A stretch of DNA of 64,000 nt from Xylanimonas allomyrinae. GTDB lineage: Bacteria; Actinomycetota; Actinomycetes; Actinomycetales; Cellulomonadaceae. A model generated the notes under the pieces. The model saw only the letters and a list, made by a program, of their open reading frames with translations, was not told the origin of the DNA and did no database searches. Below, piece by piece: positions 7,964-16,913 of this stretch. The number at the start of each line of letters is the position of its first letter. Position 1 is the stretch's first letter. The position numbers and the translations under genes were made by a program. Location of the stretch: the NCBI RefSeq assembly GCF_004135345.1, contig NZ_CP035495.1, forward strand, positions 3,534,001 to 3,598,000, given 5' to 3'.

Positions 7964-8740
7964 GTGGCAGTCCTCTCGATCGACACGTCCGCAGCCGTCG
8001 CCGTCGCGCTCGTCTCCGACGACGGCGCGCGCCTGGCCGCGCGCGCGGTCGACGAACGGCGCCGTCACGCCGAGCAGCTCGCCCCGATGATCGCGCAGGT
8101 GCTCGACGACGCCGGGCTGACCCGCGCGGACGTCACCGCCGTCGTCGCGGGCACCGGGCCCGCGCCCTTCACGGGGCTGCGCGTCGGGCTCGTCACTGCG
8201 CGCACGCTCGCGCTCGCGCTCGGCGTCCCCGTCATGGGCGTGCCCAGCCTCGACGCCCTGGCCGTCCAGGCCGTCGCCGACCTGGGCCTCGCCCCCGACG
8301 ACGAGGTGCTCGTGGCGACCGACGCGCGCCGCCGCGAGGTCTACTGGGCGCGATACCGCGTCGTCGCGCACGAGGGACCGCACGGGGTCCCCGTCGTGGA
8401 GACGGTGGCCGGACCTGACGTCGGCCGGGCGGCCGACGTCGCTGCGGCCAACGAGCCGGCCGACCCTGCCGGTGCGGGCCGGTCCGCCCGGGCGGGCGCC
8501 GCGAGCCTCGCCGTCGTCGGCGAGGGAGCGACGCTGTACCCCGACGCGCTCACCGCCGACGAGGACGCCCCCACGCTGCCCGACCCCGTCGTGCTCGCAC
8601 GCGTCGCGCTCCAGCGGCGCGCGGCCGGGCGCGACCAGCCCACCGAGCCGCTGTACCTGCGGCGGCCCGACGTCCACGAGTCACCACGGGTCGTGCCGGC
8701 GTTCGCCGTCACCCCCGGCACGGCAGGAGGTGCCCGATGA
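7964..8740 (+). CDS. tsaB: tRNA t6A biosynthesis protein TsaB
   Basis: This 258-residue ASKHA-fold protein opens with LSIDTSAAVAVALV and has the signature GTGPAPFTGLRVG. TsaB is an inactive paralogue and partner of TsaD in the t6A synthase. About 45 residues of Ala/Gly-rich insertion lie near residues 150-185. It starts 10 bases after tsaE and overlaps rimI by ATGA, so the genes are one operon, perhaps with an extra promoter at 7952-7957. Confidence 0.92.
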   Translation: MAVLSIDTSAAVAVALVSDDGARLAARAVDERRRHAEQLAPMIAQVLDDAGLTRADVTAVVAGTGPAPFTGLRVGLVTARTLALALGVPVMGVPSLDALAVQAVADLGLAPDDEVLVATDARRREVYWARYRVVAHEGPHGVPVVETVAGPDVGRAADVAAANEPADPAGAGRSARAGAASLAVVGEGATLYPDALTADEDAPTLPDPVVLARVALQRRAAGRDQPTEPLYLRRPDVHESPRVVPAFAVTPGTAGGAR

Positions 8741-9333
8741 CCAGCACGGACGGCGCAGCCCCGGCGACGGTCCCCGCACCCGGCGCGGCCCAGCCCCCCG
8801 CGACGCGCGTGCGGCTGCGCGACCTGCGGCGCGACGACTTCGACCGCGTGCTCGACCTCGAACGCGTCCTGTTCGGCGTCGGAGCGTGGACGTACGGCAT
8901 GCTCGCCGAGGAGCTCGCCGGGTGGGGTCGCTGGTACATCGTCGCCGAGCCGGCAGAGCACGGCGTCGTCGGGCGCGACGACGCCGGGCGCACCGCCGCA
9001 GAGAAAGCCGTGCGCGGCCGCGCCGTCGGCTACGCGGGCCTGTGGTTCGACGGCGACGTCACCCAGATCATGACCATCGGCGTCGACCCCGCATGGCAGC
9101 GGCACGGCGTCGGACGCGCGCTGCTCGAAGCGCTCGTCGCACGGTCGGTCGAGCTCAAGGCGACCGCGGTGCTGCTCGAGGTGCGCGTCGACAACGAGCC
9201 CGCGCTCGCGCTGTACGCCGACCTCGGGTTCGAGCGCATCGGGCTGCGCAAGCGCTACTACCAGCCCGAGGACAAGGACGCGTACACGATGCGGCTGACA
9301 CTGCCCGCCGCCCCCGGAGGAGACCACGCATGA
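8737..9333 (+). CDS. rimI: Ribosomal protein S18 alanine N-acetyltransferase-like GNAT
   Basis: The 198-residue protein has the GNAT acetyl-CoA loop in WQRHGVGRALLEALV and the RimI-type end VRVDNEPALALYADLGFERIG followed by KRYYQPEDKDAYTMRL. The N-terminus has a 25-residue Pro/Ala extension and there is a loop insertion at about 75-90. RimI proteins acetylate protein N-termini (classically S18). It overlaps tsaB at the start and the sulfurtransferase at the end by ATGA, indicating translational coupling. A broader N-terminal acetylation role is possible in actinobacteria. Confidence 0.9.
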   Translation: MTSTDGAAPATVPAPGAAQPPATRVRLRDLRRDDFDRVLDLERVLFGVGAWTYGMLAEELAGWGRWYIVAEPAEHGVVGRDDAGRTAAEKAVRGRAVGYAGLWFDGDVTQIMTIGVDPAWQRHGVGRALLEALVARSVELKATAVLLEVRVDNEPALALYADLGFERIGLRKRYYQPEDKDAYTMRLTLPAAPGGDHA

Positions 9334-10226
9334 GCGACCCGGACCCGCGCGCCGCCGTCCTGGTGACCGCAGACGACCTCGCCGCCGACCTCGGGCTGCG
9401 CGGTGACGACCCGGTGCCCGGCCCGCCCGTCGTGCTCGACGTGCGCTGGGCGCTCGCGGCCGCCGGGCAGACCTTCGACGGGCTCGCCCACTACCGCGCC
9501 GGGCACCTGCCCGGCGCGGTCTTCGCCGACCTGGAGACCGAGCTCGCGGCCGCGCCCTCCGCCGCGGAAGGACGCCACCCGCTGCCCAGCACGTCCCAGC
9601 TCCAGACGGCCGCTCGGCGGTGGGGCGTACGGAACGACTCGCGCGTCGTCGCCTACGACGCCACCGGTGGCATGGCCGCCGCACGCGCATGGTGGCTGCT
9701 GCGCTACTTCGGGATGCGTGACGTGCGCCTGCTCGACGGCGGCCTGCCCGCGTGGGAACGCGCCGGGTACCCGCTGGAGGTGGACGACGTCGAAGCCACC
9801 CCGGGCGACGTCGTCCTGACCCCCGGGCACCTGCGCACGCTCACGGCGTCCGACGCTGCGGCGCTCGCGGCGGGCGATGGCGTGCTGCTCGACGCGCGCG
9901 CGGGGGAGCGGTACCGCGGCGAGACCGAGCCGATCGACCCGCGGGCGGGCCACATCCCCGGGGCGCGGAGCGCACCGACGTCGGACAACCTCGCGCAGGA
10001 CGGCACGTTCCTCCAGGCCGAGGTGCTCCGCGAACGGTTCGCGGCGCTCGGCGCGTGCGCGGGCGGGCCGAGGGTCGGCGTGTACTGCGGCAGCGGCGTG
10101 ACGGCGGCGCACGAGGCGGCGGCGCTCGCCACGGTGGGCGTCACGGCCGCGCTCTACCCCGGGTCGTGGAGCCAGTGGTCCGCGGACGCGTCCCGCCCGG
10201 CGGCCACGGGGCCGAGACCGGCGTGA
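9330..10226 (+). CDS. Thiosulfate/3-mercaptopyruvate sulfurtransferase (two rhodanese domains)
   Basis: The 298-residue protein has two rhodanese modules: an N-terminal one (about 15-145) whose active-site position reads AYDATGG without cysteine, and a catalytic C-terminal one (about 165-285) with the loop VYCGSGVTA. The loop and the tandem layout fit SseA-like enzymes, which transfer sulfane sulfur from thiosulfate or 3-mercaptopyruvate. It starts at ATG 9330, coupled to rimI by ATGA, which is an unusual partner for the t6A cluster. A strong hairpin follows, so it ends the alr operon. Confidence 0.9.
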   Translation: MSDPDPRAAVLVTADDLAADLGLRGDDPVPGPPVVLDVRWALAAAGQTFDGLAHYRAGHLPGAVFADLETELAAAPSAAEGRHPLPSTSQLQTAARRWGVRNDSRVVAYDATGGMAAARAWWLLRYFGMRDVRLLDGGLPAWERAGYPLEVDDVEATPGDVVLTPGHLRTLTASDAAALAAGDGVLLDARAGERYRGETEPIDPRAGHIPGARSAPTSDNLAQDGTFLQAEVLRERFAALGACAGGPRVGVYCGSGVTAAHEAAALATVGVTAALYPGSWSQWSADASRPAATGPRPA

Positions 10227-10255
10227 CGCCGCCCGCCGCGCGGGCGGGGACGGCA

Positions 10256-10303
10256 AGAGGCCCGACGGCCGGGAGCGATCCAGCTCCCGTGCGTCGGGCC
10301 TCT
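10256..10303. terminator. Bidirectional terminator between sulfurtransferase and nitroreductase
   Basis: AGAGGCCCGACG (10256-10267) pairs perfectly with CGTCGGGCCTCT (10292-10303). A second helix, GGGAGC (10271-10276) with GCTCCC (10283-10288), closes the inner loop. The element sits between two converging genes and can serve both. Confidence 0.8.
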
Positions 10304-10322
10304 GCCGTGCGGATGCCCGCGG

Positions 10323-10943
10323 TCAGCGGATCGCGGCGACCTCGTCGAGCTCGAAGCGCGGCAGGCGCGGGAACGCGGTGCCCTCACCCTCCGCGTGGCC
10401 GACGTTCACCACGAGGAAGCTCTTGAAGCCCGACTCGGCGAAGAACGCGGCGTCGACGGCCGCGTAGTCGGCGGCGTGCATCGGGCCGGTGGCCAGGCCC
10501 GCGGCGCGCAGGCTCACGATGAGGTAGCCCGTCTGCAGCAGCGCGTTGGTGCGGGCCATGCCGTCACGCATCTCGGCGGCCGGGGCGAACTGCTCCTTGA
10601 TGCCGGGGGCGTGCGGGAACAGCGTGTCCATGTGCTCGTGGAAGTTGGGGTCGTACGCCAGCACGAGGGTCGCCGGGGCGGCCTCGACCTTGGCCTTGTT
10701 GCCGTCGGGCATGAGCTCGACGAGGCGGGCCTTCGCCTCGTCCGAGCGCACGATCGCGAAGCGCAGCGGGAGCGAGTTCATCGCCGTCGGGCCGAACTTG
10801 GCGAGGCTCCAGGCGGCCTCGATCTCGTCGTCGGTCACGACGTCGCCGGTCCACTGCATGGCGGTGCGCGCGGTACGGAAGAGCAGGTCGGCAGCGGCCT
10901 CGTCGATGGCGAGGTCAGCGGTCGTGGTCAGCGTTTCGGTCAT
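10323..10943 (-). CDS. Nitroreductase family protein, malonic semialdehyde reductase-like
   Basis: The 206-residue protein fits the FMN-dependent RutE/HadB-like branch of nitroreductases: the features ADLLFRTARTAMQWTGDVV, FGPTAMNSLPLRFAIVRS and FLVVNVGHAEGEG match that branch in order and spacing. Such enzymes reduce malonic semialdehyde or similar aldehydes or nitro compounds with NAD(P)H. A longer in-frame start at 11087 exists, but ATG 10943 gives the family-length protein and is preferred. The gene is on the opposite strand to its neighbours and converges on the alr operon. The physiological substrate is not deducible. Confidence 0.85.
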   Translation of the reverse strand: MTETLTTTADLAIDEAAADLLFRTARTAMQWTGDVVTDDEIEAAWSLAKFGPTAMNSLPLRFAIVRSDEAKARLVELMPDGNKAKVEAAPATLVLAYDPNFHEHMDTLFPHAPGIKEQFAPAAEMRDGMARTNALLQTGYLIVSLRAAGLATGPMHAADYAAVDAAFFAESGFKSFLVVNVGHAEGEGTAFPRLPRFELDEVAAIR

Positions 10944-11080
10944 GCCGGGGTGAACGCGTGACCAGCGCGGACTCATCCGGTATGGCACCGTGATCTGCGG
11001 CACAGTGGCTGCCTGGGGCGACCGTCCGGCGGGCGTCGTCGCCGGGGCCAGGCCCGCGCGGGGATGGGAGGATGGCCCCC

Positions 11081-12130
11081 ATGGCAAGCGGCGACCCCCT
11101 CGTGCTCGGGATCGAGACCTCCTGCGACGAGACGGGCGTCGCCCTGGTGCGCGGCGACGAGCTGCTCGTCGACGCGACCGCCAGCTCGATGGACGAGCAC
11201 GCCCGCTACGGCGGCATCATCCCCGAGGTCGCCAGCCGCGCCCACCTCGAGGCGATGATCCCCACGATCCAGCAGGCGGTCGGCGAGGCCGGCGTCGACC
11301 TGTCGCAGGTGGACGCCGTCGCCGTGACCGCCGGGCCGGGCCTCGTCGGCCCGCTCACGATCGGTGCGAGCGCCGCGAAGGCGCTCGCCATCGGCCTGGG
11401 CAAGCCGTTGTACGGCGTCAACCACGTCATCGGGCACGCGTGCGTCGACCAGCTCGTCCACGGCCCGTTCCCGGGCCGCGTGATGGCCCTGGTCGTCTCG
11501 GGCGGCCACAGCTCGCTGCTGCTGGTCGACGACGTCGCGACCGACGTCACCGAGCTCGGCTCCACGCTCGACGACGCCGCGGGCGAGGCATTCGACAAGG
11601 TCGGCCGCCTGCTCGGGCTGCCCTACCCGGGCGGCCCGCACATCGACAGGCTCGCCCGTGAGGGCGACCCGGGCGCGATCCGGTTCCCGCGCGGCCTGAC
11701 CGCTGCCAAGGACCAGGCAAGGCACGCGTACGACTTCTCGTTCTCGGGCCTCAAGACGGCCGTGGCCCGCTGGGTCGAGACCGAGCAGGACGCCGGGCGC
11801 CCGATCCCTGTCGCCGACGTCGCGGCGTCGTTCGCCGAGGCCGTCGTGGACGTCCTGACGGCCAAGACGATCGCGGCCTGCCGCCGCCACGACGTCGGCA
11901 CGCTCGTCGTCGGCGGCGGCTTCAGCGCCAACAGCCAGCTTCGCGAGAAGGCCGCCCAGCGGTGCGCCGAGGCGGGCATCGAGCTGCGCATCCCGCCGAT
12001 CCGTTACTGCACCGACAACGGGGCGATGATCGCCGCGCTCGGCTCCGCGGTCGTGCGCGCGGGCGTCGCACCGTCGACGCTCGGCATCGGCGTGGACTCG
12101 TCGATGGCGCTGACCACCGTGAGCGTGTGA
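11081..12130 (+). CDS. tsaD: tRNA N6-threonylcarbamoyladenosine transferase TsaD
   Basis: TsaD transfers the threonylcarbamoyl group to A37 of tRNA. The 349 residues start [14 protein letters not shown], carry the metal-binding histidines in [12 protein letters not shown], the phosphate loop [11 protein letters not shown] and the C-terminal [15 protein letters not shown] 11081 is preferred to ATG 11072 because GGGAGG lies 9 bases upstream of it and would be only 2 bases from the other. TsaE and TsaB lie 3-4 kb upstream on the same strand, separated by the rhodanese and the oppositely oriented nitroreductase. It converges on the LURP-one gene with an 18-bp gap and no hairpin. Confidence 0.95.
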   Translation: MASGDPLVLGIETSCDETGVALVRGDELLVDATASSMDEHARYGGIIPEVASRAHLEAMIPTIQQAVGEAGVDLSQVDAVAVTAGPGLVGPLTIGASAAKALAIGLGKPLYGVNHVIGHACVDQLVHGPFPGRVMALVVSGGHSSLLLVDDVATDVTELGSTLDDAAGEAFDKVGRLLGLPYPGGPHIDRLAREGDPGAIRFPRGLTAAKDQARHAYDFSFSGLKTAVARWVETEQDAGRPIPVADVAASFAEAVVDVLTAKTIAACRRHDVGTLVVGGGFSANSQLREKAAQRCAEAGIELRIPPIRYCTDNGAMIAALGSAVVRAGVAPSTLGIGVDSSMALTTVSV

Positions 12131-12148
12131 GGCGTCCGGGCGCGGCGC

Positions 12149-12637
12149 TCAGGTCGAGGCGTCGGAGGATGCCGCGCTCCTGACGTAGTCGATCGCCAGC
12201 ACGATGGAGAGGACGACGATCTCGTCCTCGGGCCACTCGACCTCGACGGCGTACGTGTCGCGGACGGTCATCCACGTCTTGTCCACCCGCCCGATCGGGA
12301 CCCCGCCACGGCGCAGCTCGAAGTGCATGCTCCACAGGTCGCCGAAAACTTCGATGCCCGGGCCGTCGATCACGAAGCGTGGGCGCAGGAACGTCAGCTC
12401 CTTGCGGATGGTCGCGACCGGGACGCCGTTGACCTCGACGAAGAACCGCGGCAGAAACGACAGCGGCTTCTTCCACACCCGCGCGTGCTCGCGGCCCGCG
12501 AGATCGGTGATCGTGAACTGCTTGGGGATCTGGAACAGGCTGCCCTCGACCTGGTAGACGGCACCGCCGAACTCATCCGTGACGGCGAAGCGTCCGCGCA
12601 GCGACCAGAGCTTCTGGTGGACGAACAGGCGGCGCAT
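12149..12637 (-). CDS. LURP-one-related (tubby C2-like) protein
   Basis: The 162-residue protein (MRRLFVHQKLWSLRGRFAV) has the LURP-one/DUF567 pattern: repeated beta strands with FAVTDEFGGAVYQVEGS, VWKKPLSFLPRFFVEV and MTVRDTYAVEV. The fold is a membrane-associated tubby-like barrel; the bacterial function is unknown. ATG 12637 has GGAGG 6 bases upstream, supporting a separate gene, yet the ybdK reading frame runs into it without a stop in this sequence. A single missing base in the C runs at 12722-12730 would explain that. Confidence 0.8.
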   Translation of the reverse strand: MRRLFVHQKLWSLRGRFAVTDEFGGAVYQVEGSLFQIPKQFTITDLAGREHARVWKKPLSFLPRFFVEVNGVPVATIRKELTFLRPRFVIDGPGIEVFGDLWSMHFELRRGGVPIGRVDKTWMTVRDTYAVEVEWPEDEIVVLSIVLAIDYVRSAASSDAST

Positions 12638-12674
12638 GCGGACCTCCAGGTGTCGGCTTCGGGTCCGGCGGGAC

Positions 12675-13870
12675 TCAGCCGCCGGGGGCGCGTCCCCGAG
12701 TCTTCCAGGTCCGCGCGGCGCGGGGAGGGGACGACCTGCCCGCAGCTCCGCGACCAGGTGCGCGACGACGGCCTCCAGCCCGTCGTGCCCCCCGCCGTGC
12801 GCGGCCGCGACGGCGCGCTGCCGCTGGTAGGAGGCCCCGTGCTCGCTGATGTCGAGCACGCCCGCCAGCTCGGTCAGGCAGCCGAGGCGTTCGGCCGTGG
12901 GCTCCAGCTCGGTCACGAGCCGCCGCGTCGCGTCCGTGACCAGCTCCTCCTTGCCGGCGTCGTCGAGGATGATGATCGCGTCCATGCCGTAGCGGGCCGC
13001 ACGCCACTTGTTCTCCTGCACGAACCACTGCGGCATGGTCGGCAGCGGCTTGCCCTCGTCGAGCCGCGTCGACAGGTGCTCGACCAGGCAGTGCGTCAGC
13101 GCGGACAGCGAGAGCAGCTCGGTGAGGTTCGAGACGCCGTCGCACACGCGGACCTCGACCGTGCCGAACCGAGGCGCCGGCCGCACGTCCCAGCGCACGT
13201 CGTTGACGTGGTCGATGACGCCGGTGCGCACCATGTCCTCGACGTAGTGCTCCAGCTCGGTCCACGTCGCGAACTGGTAGGGCAGCCCCGCCGTCGGGAG
13301 CTGCTGGAACAGCAGGGCGCGCATGGACGCGTACCCCGTGTCGCGCCCGTCGAAGTACGGCGACGACGCCGACAGCGACTGCAGGTACGGGTAGTACACG
13401 AGCAGCGACCGGATGATCGGCAGCACCTTGGCCCTGTCCTCGACGCCCACGTGGACGTGGACGCCGTAGATGAGCATCTGCCGGCCCCACATCTGCGCCC
13501 TGTCGACGACGGTGTGGTACCGCTCCTTGTCCGTGACCTTCTGCGTCGACCAGTGCGAGAACGGGTGCGTGCCCGCGCTGAGGAGCTCGACGCGCATCGG
13601 GTCGGTGATGGCGCGCACCTCGTCGAGCGTGCGTACCAGGTCGCCACCCGCCTCACCGACCGTCCGGGAGACCCCGGAAACGATCTCGACGGTGTTGCGC
13701 AGAAACTCCGGGTGGACGTTCGGGTGCGGGCCGAACGGAGACAGCGCGGCCACGACGGACGGCCCGGCCTGCCGCATGTCGCCGGAGTCGGCGTCGACCA
13801 GGGCGAGCTCCCACTCGAGCCCTACTGTCGAACGCGCCGAGCGCGCGAACTCGATCCCCATGCGGCCCAT
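12675..13870 (-). CDS. ybdK: Carboxylate-amine ligase / glutamate-cysteine ligase family 2 (YbdK-like)
   Basis: The GCS2 domain spans residues 1-385: STVGLEWELALVDADSGD holds the first metal/ATP residues, GVHVHVGVEDRAKVLPIIR the conserved HVHVGV block, and GTVEVRVCDG and QENKWRAARYGMDA the later ones. Members ligate a carboxylate to an amine, classically with weak gamma-glutamylcysteine synthetase activity. As read, the frame has no stop until 12149 and fuses to the LURP-one protein; adding one C at 12722-12730 restores a stop at 12675 and a 398-residue protein. The start is uncertain between ATG 13903, 13870 and 13861; 13870 is chosen for the GGAAG just upstream and family length. Confidence 0.82.
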
Positions 13871-13919
13871 GCTTCCACGGAGGGGCCTGACCAGCCCAGC
13901 CATCGCGGGCTGCGGCCCG

Positions 13920-15197
13920 TCACGCCGGGGTGCCGCCGTGCGTGAGCGGCTCGACCACGAGGATCTGCTGCGCGCCCTCGACGCGCGTCAGGATGAGCGT
14001 CGCCTCGCGCGGGCCGTGCAGCGAGAGCTGGGCGCGCAGCTGCTCGGGCGTGACGGCGGTGCCGCGCTTCTTGATCGCGACCCGGCCCACACCGCGTTCG
14101 CGCAGGTAGGCCTTGAGCCGCTTGACGCCGAACGGCAGGACGTCGAGCACCCGGTAGCCGACCGCGAGCGGAGCCGCCCCCGACGCCGGGTCGACGACGG
14201 CGGCGGGCGCCGGCTGGTCGGTGGTGACGTAGGCGATCGTCGCGTCGAGCAGACGGCCGCCCAGGTCCTGAGCCGCCTGGCCCACGAGCCCCGCCCGGAT
14301 GACGGCGCCGTCGGGCTCGTAGACGTACGCGCCCACGGGCCCCACCGGCGGCACGGCGTCGTACGCCGGACCGGCGGCGTGCTGGCCCACGGGGACGGCG
14401 CTGCGCAGCGTGCGCGTGCGCGTCACCCCGCCGCGTGTGGTCAGGATCAGCGCCGAGCGCCCCGGCCCGCCGGGGGCCAGCGGTCCGAACCACAGCCCCG
14501 CCTCGACGACGTCGCCGTCGACGCTGACCCACTGCGTCTCGGCGTCGGCGGGCAGTCCCTGGTGGGCGATGCCCGGGCCGACCTTGATGCCGACGGCGGG
14601 CACGCTGGACCGCAGCGCCCAGACGGCGTCGAGCGGCGGGGCGTACGCACGCGGGTCGAAGACGCGCTTGCCGCCGCGCGTGCGCCGGGCCGGGTCGGCG
14701 TAGACGCCGTCGACGCCCTCCGCCGACAGGTCGAGGGTGAGGCCGTCGGCGTGGCGCACCTCGGCCTCGGGGAAGGGTCGCAGGTTGACGGCGGCCATCG
14801 CCGCGGTGACCTCGTCGACGTCGGTGGCCAGCACCTGGAGCCCGACGCCCGCGAAGGCGAGCGCGTCCGCGCCGATGCCGCAGGTCAGGTCCGCGACCTT
14901 GGTGACGCCGGCCGCGAGGTAGCGGCGTGCGTGCAGCGCCGCGACGACGAGGCGCGTGGCCTGCTCGACGCCGTCGGGCGTGAAGAGCATGCCGTCGGCG
15001 AAGTCGCCGAGCTTGGCGCGCGCCTTGGCGCGCAGCCTGCTCTGGGTCAGGACGGCGGCGGCCAGGTCGGGGTCGACGCCCTGGTCCCGCAGGCGCATGG
15101 ACAGCGCCATCGCCTGCTTCTCGTCGTAGGGCGGCAGGGCGGCGAGCAGCGCCCAGCCGTCGGGGCTGAGCAGCTTGCCGAGGGTTGCCGGATCCAC
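13920..15197 (-). CDS. Class I SAM-dependent methyltransferase with THUMP-like C-terminal domain
   Basis: In the 425-residue protein, the SAM-binding core (about 85-215) contains VADLTCGIGADALAFA (motif I), VLATDVDE (acidic strand end) and GVYADPARR, a DPPR-like catalytic loop. The last 75 residues (LKAYLRERGVGRVAIKKRGT...) match the THUMP-like domain found with these methyltransferases, suggesting a nucleic-acid substrate, probably RNA. GTG 15197 is the only start giving the full N-terminal helical domain. It lies just upstream of ybdK on the same strand with a gap of about 50 bp and may be cotranscribed. The substrate is unknown. Confidence 0.87.
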   Translation of the reverse strand: MDPATLGKLLSPDGWALLAALPPYDEKQAMALSMRLRDQGVDPDLAAAVLTQSRLRAKARAKLGDFADGMLFTPDGVEQATRLVVAALHARRYLAAGVTKVADLTCGIGADALAFAGVGLQVLATDVDEVTAAMAAVNLRPFPEAEVRHADGLTLDLSAEGVDGVYADPARRTRGGKRVFDPRAYAPPLDAVWALRSSVPAVGIKVGPGIAHQGLPADAETQWVSVDGDVVEAGLWFGPLAPGGPGRSALILTTRGGVTRTRTLRSAVPVGQHAAGPAYDAVPPVGPVGAYVYEPDGAVIRAGLVGQAAQDLGGRLLDATIAYVTTDQPAPAAVVDPASGAAPLAVGYRVLDVLPFGVKRLKAYLRERGVGRVAIKKRGTAVTPEQLRAQLSLHGPREATLILTRVEGAQQILVVEPLTHGGTPA

Positions 15198-15377
15198 GTT
15201 GTCATCGTGTCAGACGACGGGCGTGCGGTACGCCACCTGTCCACGGGTGCAGGGCGCCCGCGCCGTGCGGGCACGGCGCGCTACGGGTGAGCGGTCGAGC
15301 GGCGGCCGGCCGGCGGTCGGGCGGCGGCCGGCCGGTGGTCGGACGGCGGGCGCGGGCCCGTCCGTGCGACCGGGCGG

Positions 15378-16078
15378 TCAGCCGCGCAGTGCCGTGAGCA
15401 GGTCGGACGCGGTTCGAGGCGCCGTCGAGAAGACGGCGAGGTGGGTCGCGCCGTGCTCGGCGATCGCGGCGCGCAGCGCGGCGACGTCGGGTGAGCCGGC
15501 ATCGGGTGCGGTGGCGGCCGCGGCCGCACCGGGCGCAACCTCGACCATCTCGGCGACGCCGACCGTGCGCCAGATCGCGCCGAGCCCGACGTGGGGGCCA
15601 GCGCGTCGGCCGCGGTGACGGCGTCGGCCTGCGTGCGCGGCTCCATGGCCTTGAGGGTGGCGACGAGCCCCTCCTCCTCGCCCCACGAGACGTACTCGGT
15701 GAGGAACTCGACGGCGTCGTCGGCGGCCTCGCGAGCCGCCGGCCGCGCCAGCACGCGCTTGGCCCCGGCGACGGCGTCGACGTCGGCGAGGGCCTCGGGG
15801 ACGTCGTGCTCGAGCTGACGCGTTGCGTCGGCGGCCTCGGTGCTCACCGGGGCGAGCGTCACGGCGGCGCTGATCGCGCGCAGGGCGTCGACGTCCCCGG
15901 GGCCGACGGGCAGCACCCGCCACGCGACGTCGTCGCCGGACGTCACCGGCACGAGCCGGGCCTTGAGCGCGTCCAGGGCGCGCTCGGCGTCGAGGCGCAC
16001 CAGGGCCCGCTGCGCCTGGACCTGTGCGTAGTAGTCCGCCCACAGCCGGGCGCGGTCGAGGATCTGCTGGGTGTTCAT
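15378..16078 (-). pseudogene. Unrecognised conserved-type protein, frameshifted in a G run
   Basis: I do not recognise this family. From ATG 16078 the frame encodes MNTQQILDRARLWADYYA and a helical, Ala/Val-rich protein up to AADALAP. It continues in another frame as HVGLGAIWRTVGVAEMVEV and ends TASDLLTALRG at 15378. One missing base in the G run 15593-15597 explains this; restored length is 233 residues. No signal peptide, TM helix or catalytic motif is visible, so it is probably cytoplasmic. It is head-to-tail with the methyltransferase gene downstream but separated from it by 180 bp. Confidence 0.6.
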
Positions 16079-16363
16079 CGGGCGTCATCGTGCCTCGTGT
16101 TGCAGGGCGAGCGCCAGCGGATGGCCGACGGCGGTGCTGGTGCACGGCAGCCGGAAGGTGCGCGGCGCCGCGACCCTGTGCGCGGCCGTCCGCACGCCCC
16201 GGTCGTGCCCTGCTGGTCAGGTGCCGTGCCTGTGGTTGGGTGGGTTCGTGGCGACCTACGAGGCGGCGTTGGCCGGCGATGCCGGGCGTTCATCGCACAC
16301 CTCGACCAGTGGATCATGAGCTCGAGCGCGTCGGTGCGGCCGGTGTGGTTCGCTGCGACAGCT

Positions 16364-16390
16364 TTGGCACTCGACTTGTCAGAGTGCTAA
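16364..16390. promoter_or_regulatory. CIRCE operator (HrcA site) of groES
   Basis: TTGGCACTC (16364-16372), nine bases, GAGTGCTAA (16382-16390). This matches the CIRCE consensus TTAGCACTC-N9-GAGTGCTAA with one substitution. It identifies groES as a member of the HrcA heat-shock regulon; hrcA is not in the window. Confidence 0.93.
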
Positions 16391-16405
16391 CCGCACTCCT
16401 AGATT
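16376..16405 (+). promoter_or_regulatory. groES promoter overlapped by CIRCE
   Basis: The candidate -35 TTGTCA (16376-16381) lies inside the CIRCE spacer and arm, and the candidate -10 TAGATT (16400-16405) follows after 18 bases. HrcA bound to CIRCE would cover the -35. The leader to GTG 16503 is about 90 bases. Confidence 0.6.
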
Positions 16406-16502
16406 GTTCGCAGCGCAACGCGCTGTGCCGGCACCCGCGACGACGGCCAGCATGTGGCGCACACCAGTCCAGCACGCATCACAGCGAAAGAGGAGGTCCG
16501 AC

Positions 16503-16799
16503 GTGTCGGTCCCCATCAAGCCGCTCGAGGACCGGATCGTCGTCAAGGCCATCGAGGCCGAGACCACGACGGCTTCCGGCCTGGTCATCCCGGACACTGC
16601 CAAGGAGAAGCCCCAGGAGGGCGAGGTCCTGGCGGTGGGCGAGGGCCGTTTCGACGACAACGGCAACCGCATCCCGGTCGACGTCAAGGTCGGCGACAAG
16701 GTCATCTACAGCAAGTACGGCGGCACCGAGGTCAAGTACGCGGGTGAGGAGTACCTCGTGCTCTCGGCTCGCGACGTCCTCGCCGTCGTCGTCGGCTGA
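16503..16799 (+). CDS. groES: Co-chaperonin GroES
   Basis: The 98-residue Cpn10 protein begins [19 protein letters not shown], has the mobile loop region [19 protein letters not shown] and ends [16 protein letters not shown], so it is complete. It caps the GroEL barrel in the cytoplasm. GTG 16503 has AGGAGG 6 bases upstream; the longer ATG at 16404 lies in the promoter. It is preceded by CIRCE and followed by a strong terminator and whiB, with no groEL where actinobacterial groESL operons usually have one, so GroEL must be encoded elsewhere. Confidence 0.96.
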   Translation: MSVPIKPLEDRIVVKAIEAETTTASGLVIPDTAKEKPQEGEVLAVGEGRFDDNGNRIPVDVKVGDKVIYSKYGGTEVKYAGEEYLVLSARDVLAVVVG

Positions 16800-16842
16800 C
16801 GACAGGCTGCGTCCTTGAGGTAGCAGACACCTCGAAGCAACA

Positions 16843-16888
16843 GACGCGGAGGCCCCCGCACCGTCCATGGTGCGGGGGCCTCCGCGTC
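16843..16888. terminator. 20-bp perfect hairpin between groES and whiB
   Basis: GACGCGGAGGCCCCCGCACC (16843-16862) pairs without mismatch with 16869-16888 around the loop GTCCAT and is followed by TT. It lies between converging genes and should stop transcription in both directions. It closes the groES transcript 44 bases after the stop, confirming that groES is monocistronic. Confidence 0.88.
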
Positions 16889-16913
16889 TTCGTGCGTCTC
16901 GCGGGGTGCTCGC

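Larger units (their letters stand above)
16079..16502. other. 424-bp groES upstream region with decayed zinc-ribbon-like reading frame
   Basis: The right end holds the CIRCE operator and the groES promoter. To its left three frames read like pieces of one small protein: a Cys-x-x-Cys piece LLVRCRACGWVGSW near 16200-16250, YEAALAGDAG near 16257-16290, and FIAHLDQWI near 16290-16315. Two one-base losses would join them. This could be a short zinc-ribbon protein broken by the same errors seen elsewhere, or a pseudogene. No start is evident. Confidence 0.3.

Noticed and set aside
12722-12730. Genuine novel YbdK-LURP fusion enzyme
   Set aside because: The run-length error pattern and the internal ATG with GGAGG make two separate genes more likely; kept only as a low-interest finding.
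15281-16078. Longer 265-residue version of the unknown protein
   Set aside because: Its last 100 residues are Arg/Pro/Ser-rich out-of-frame sequence after the G-run break; the other frame gives natural sequence ending at 15378.
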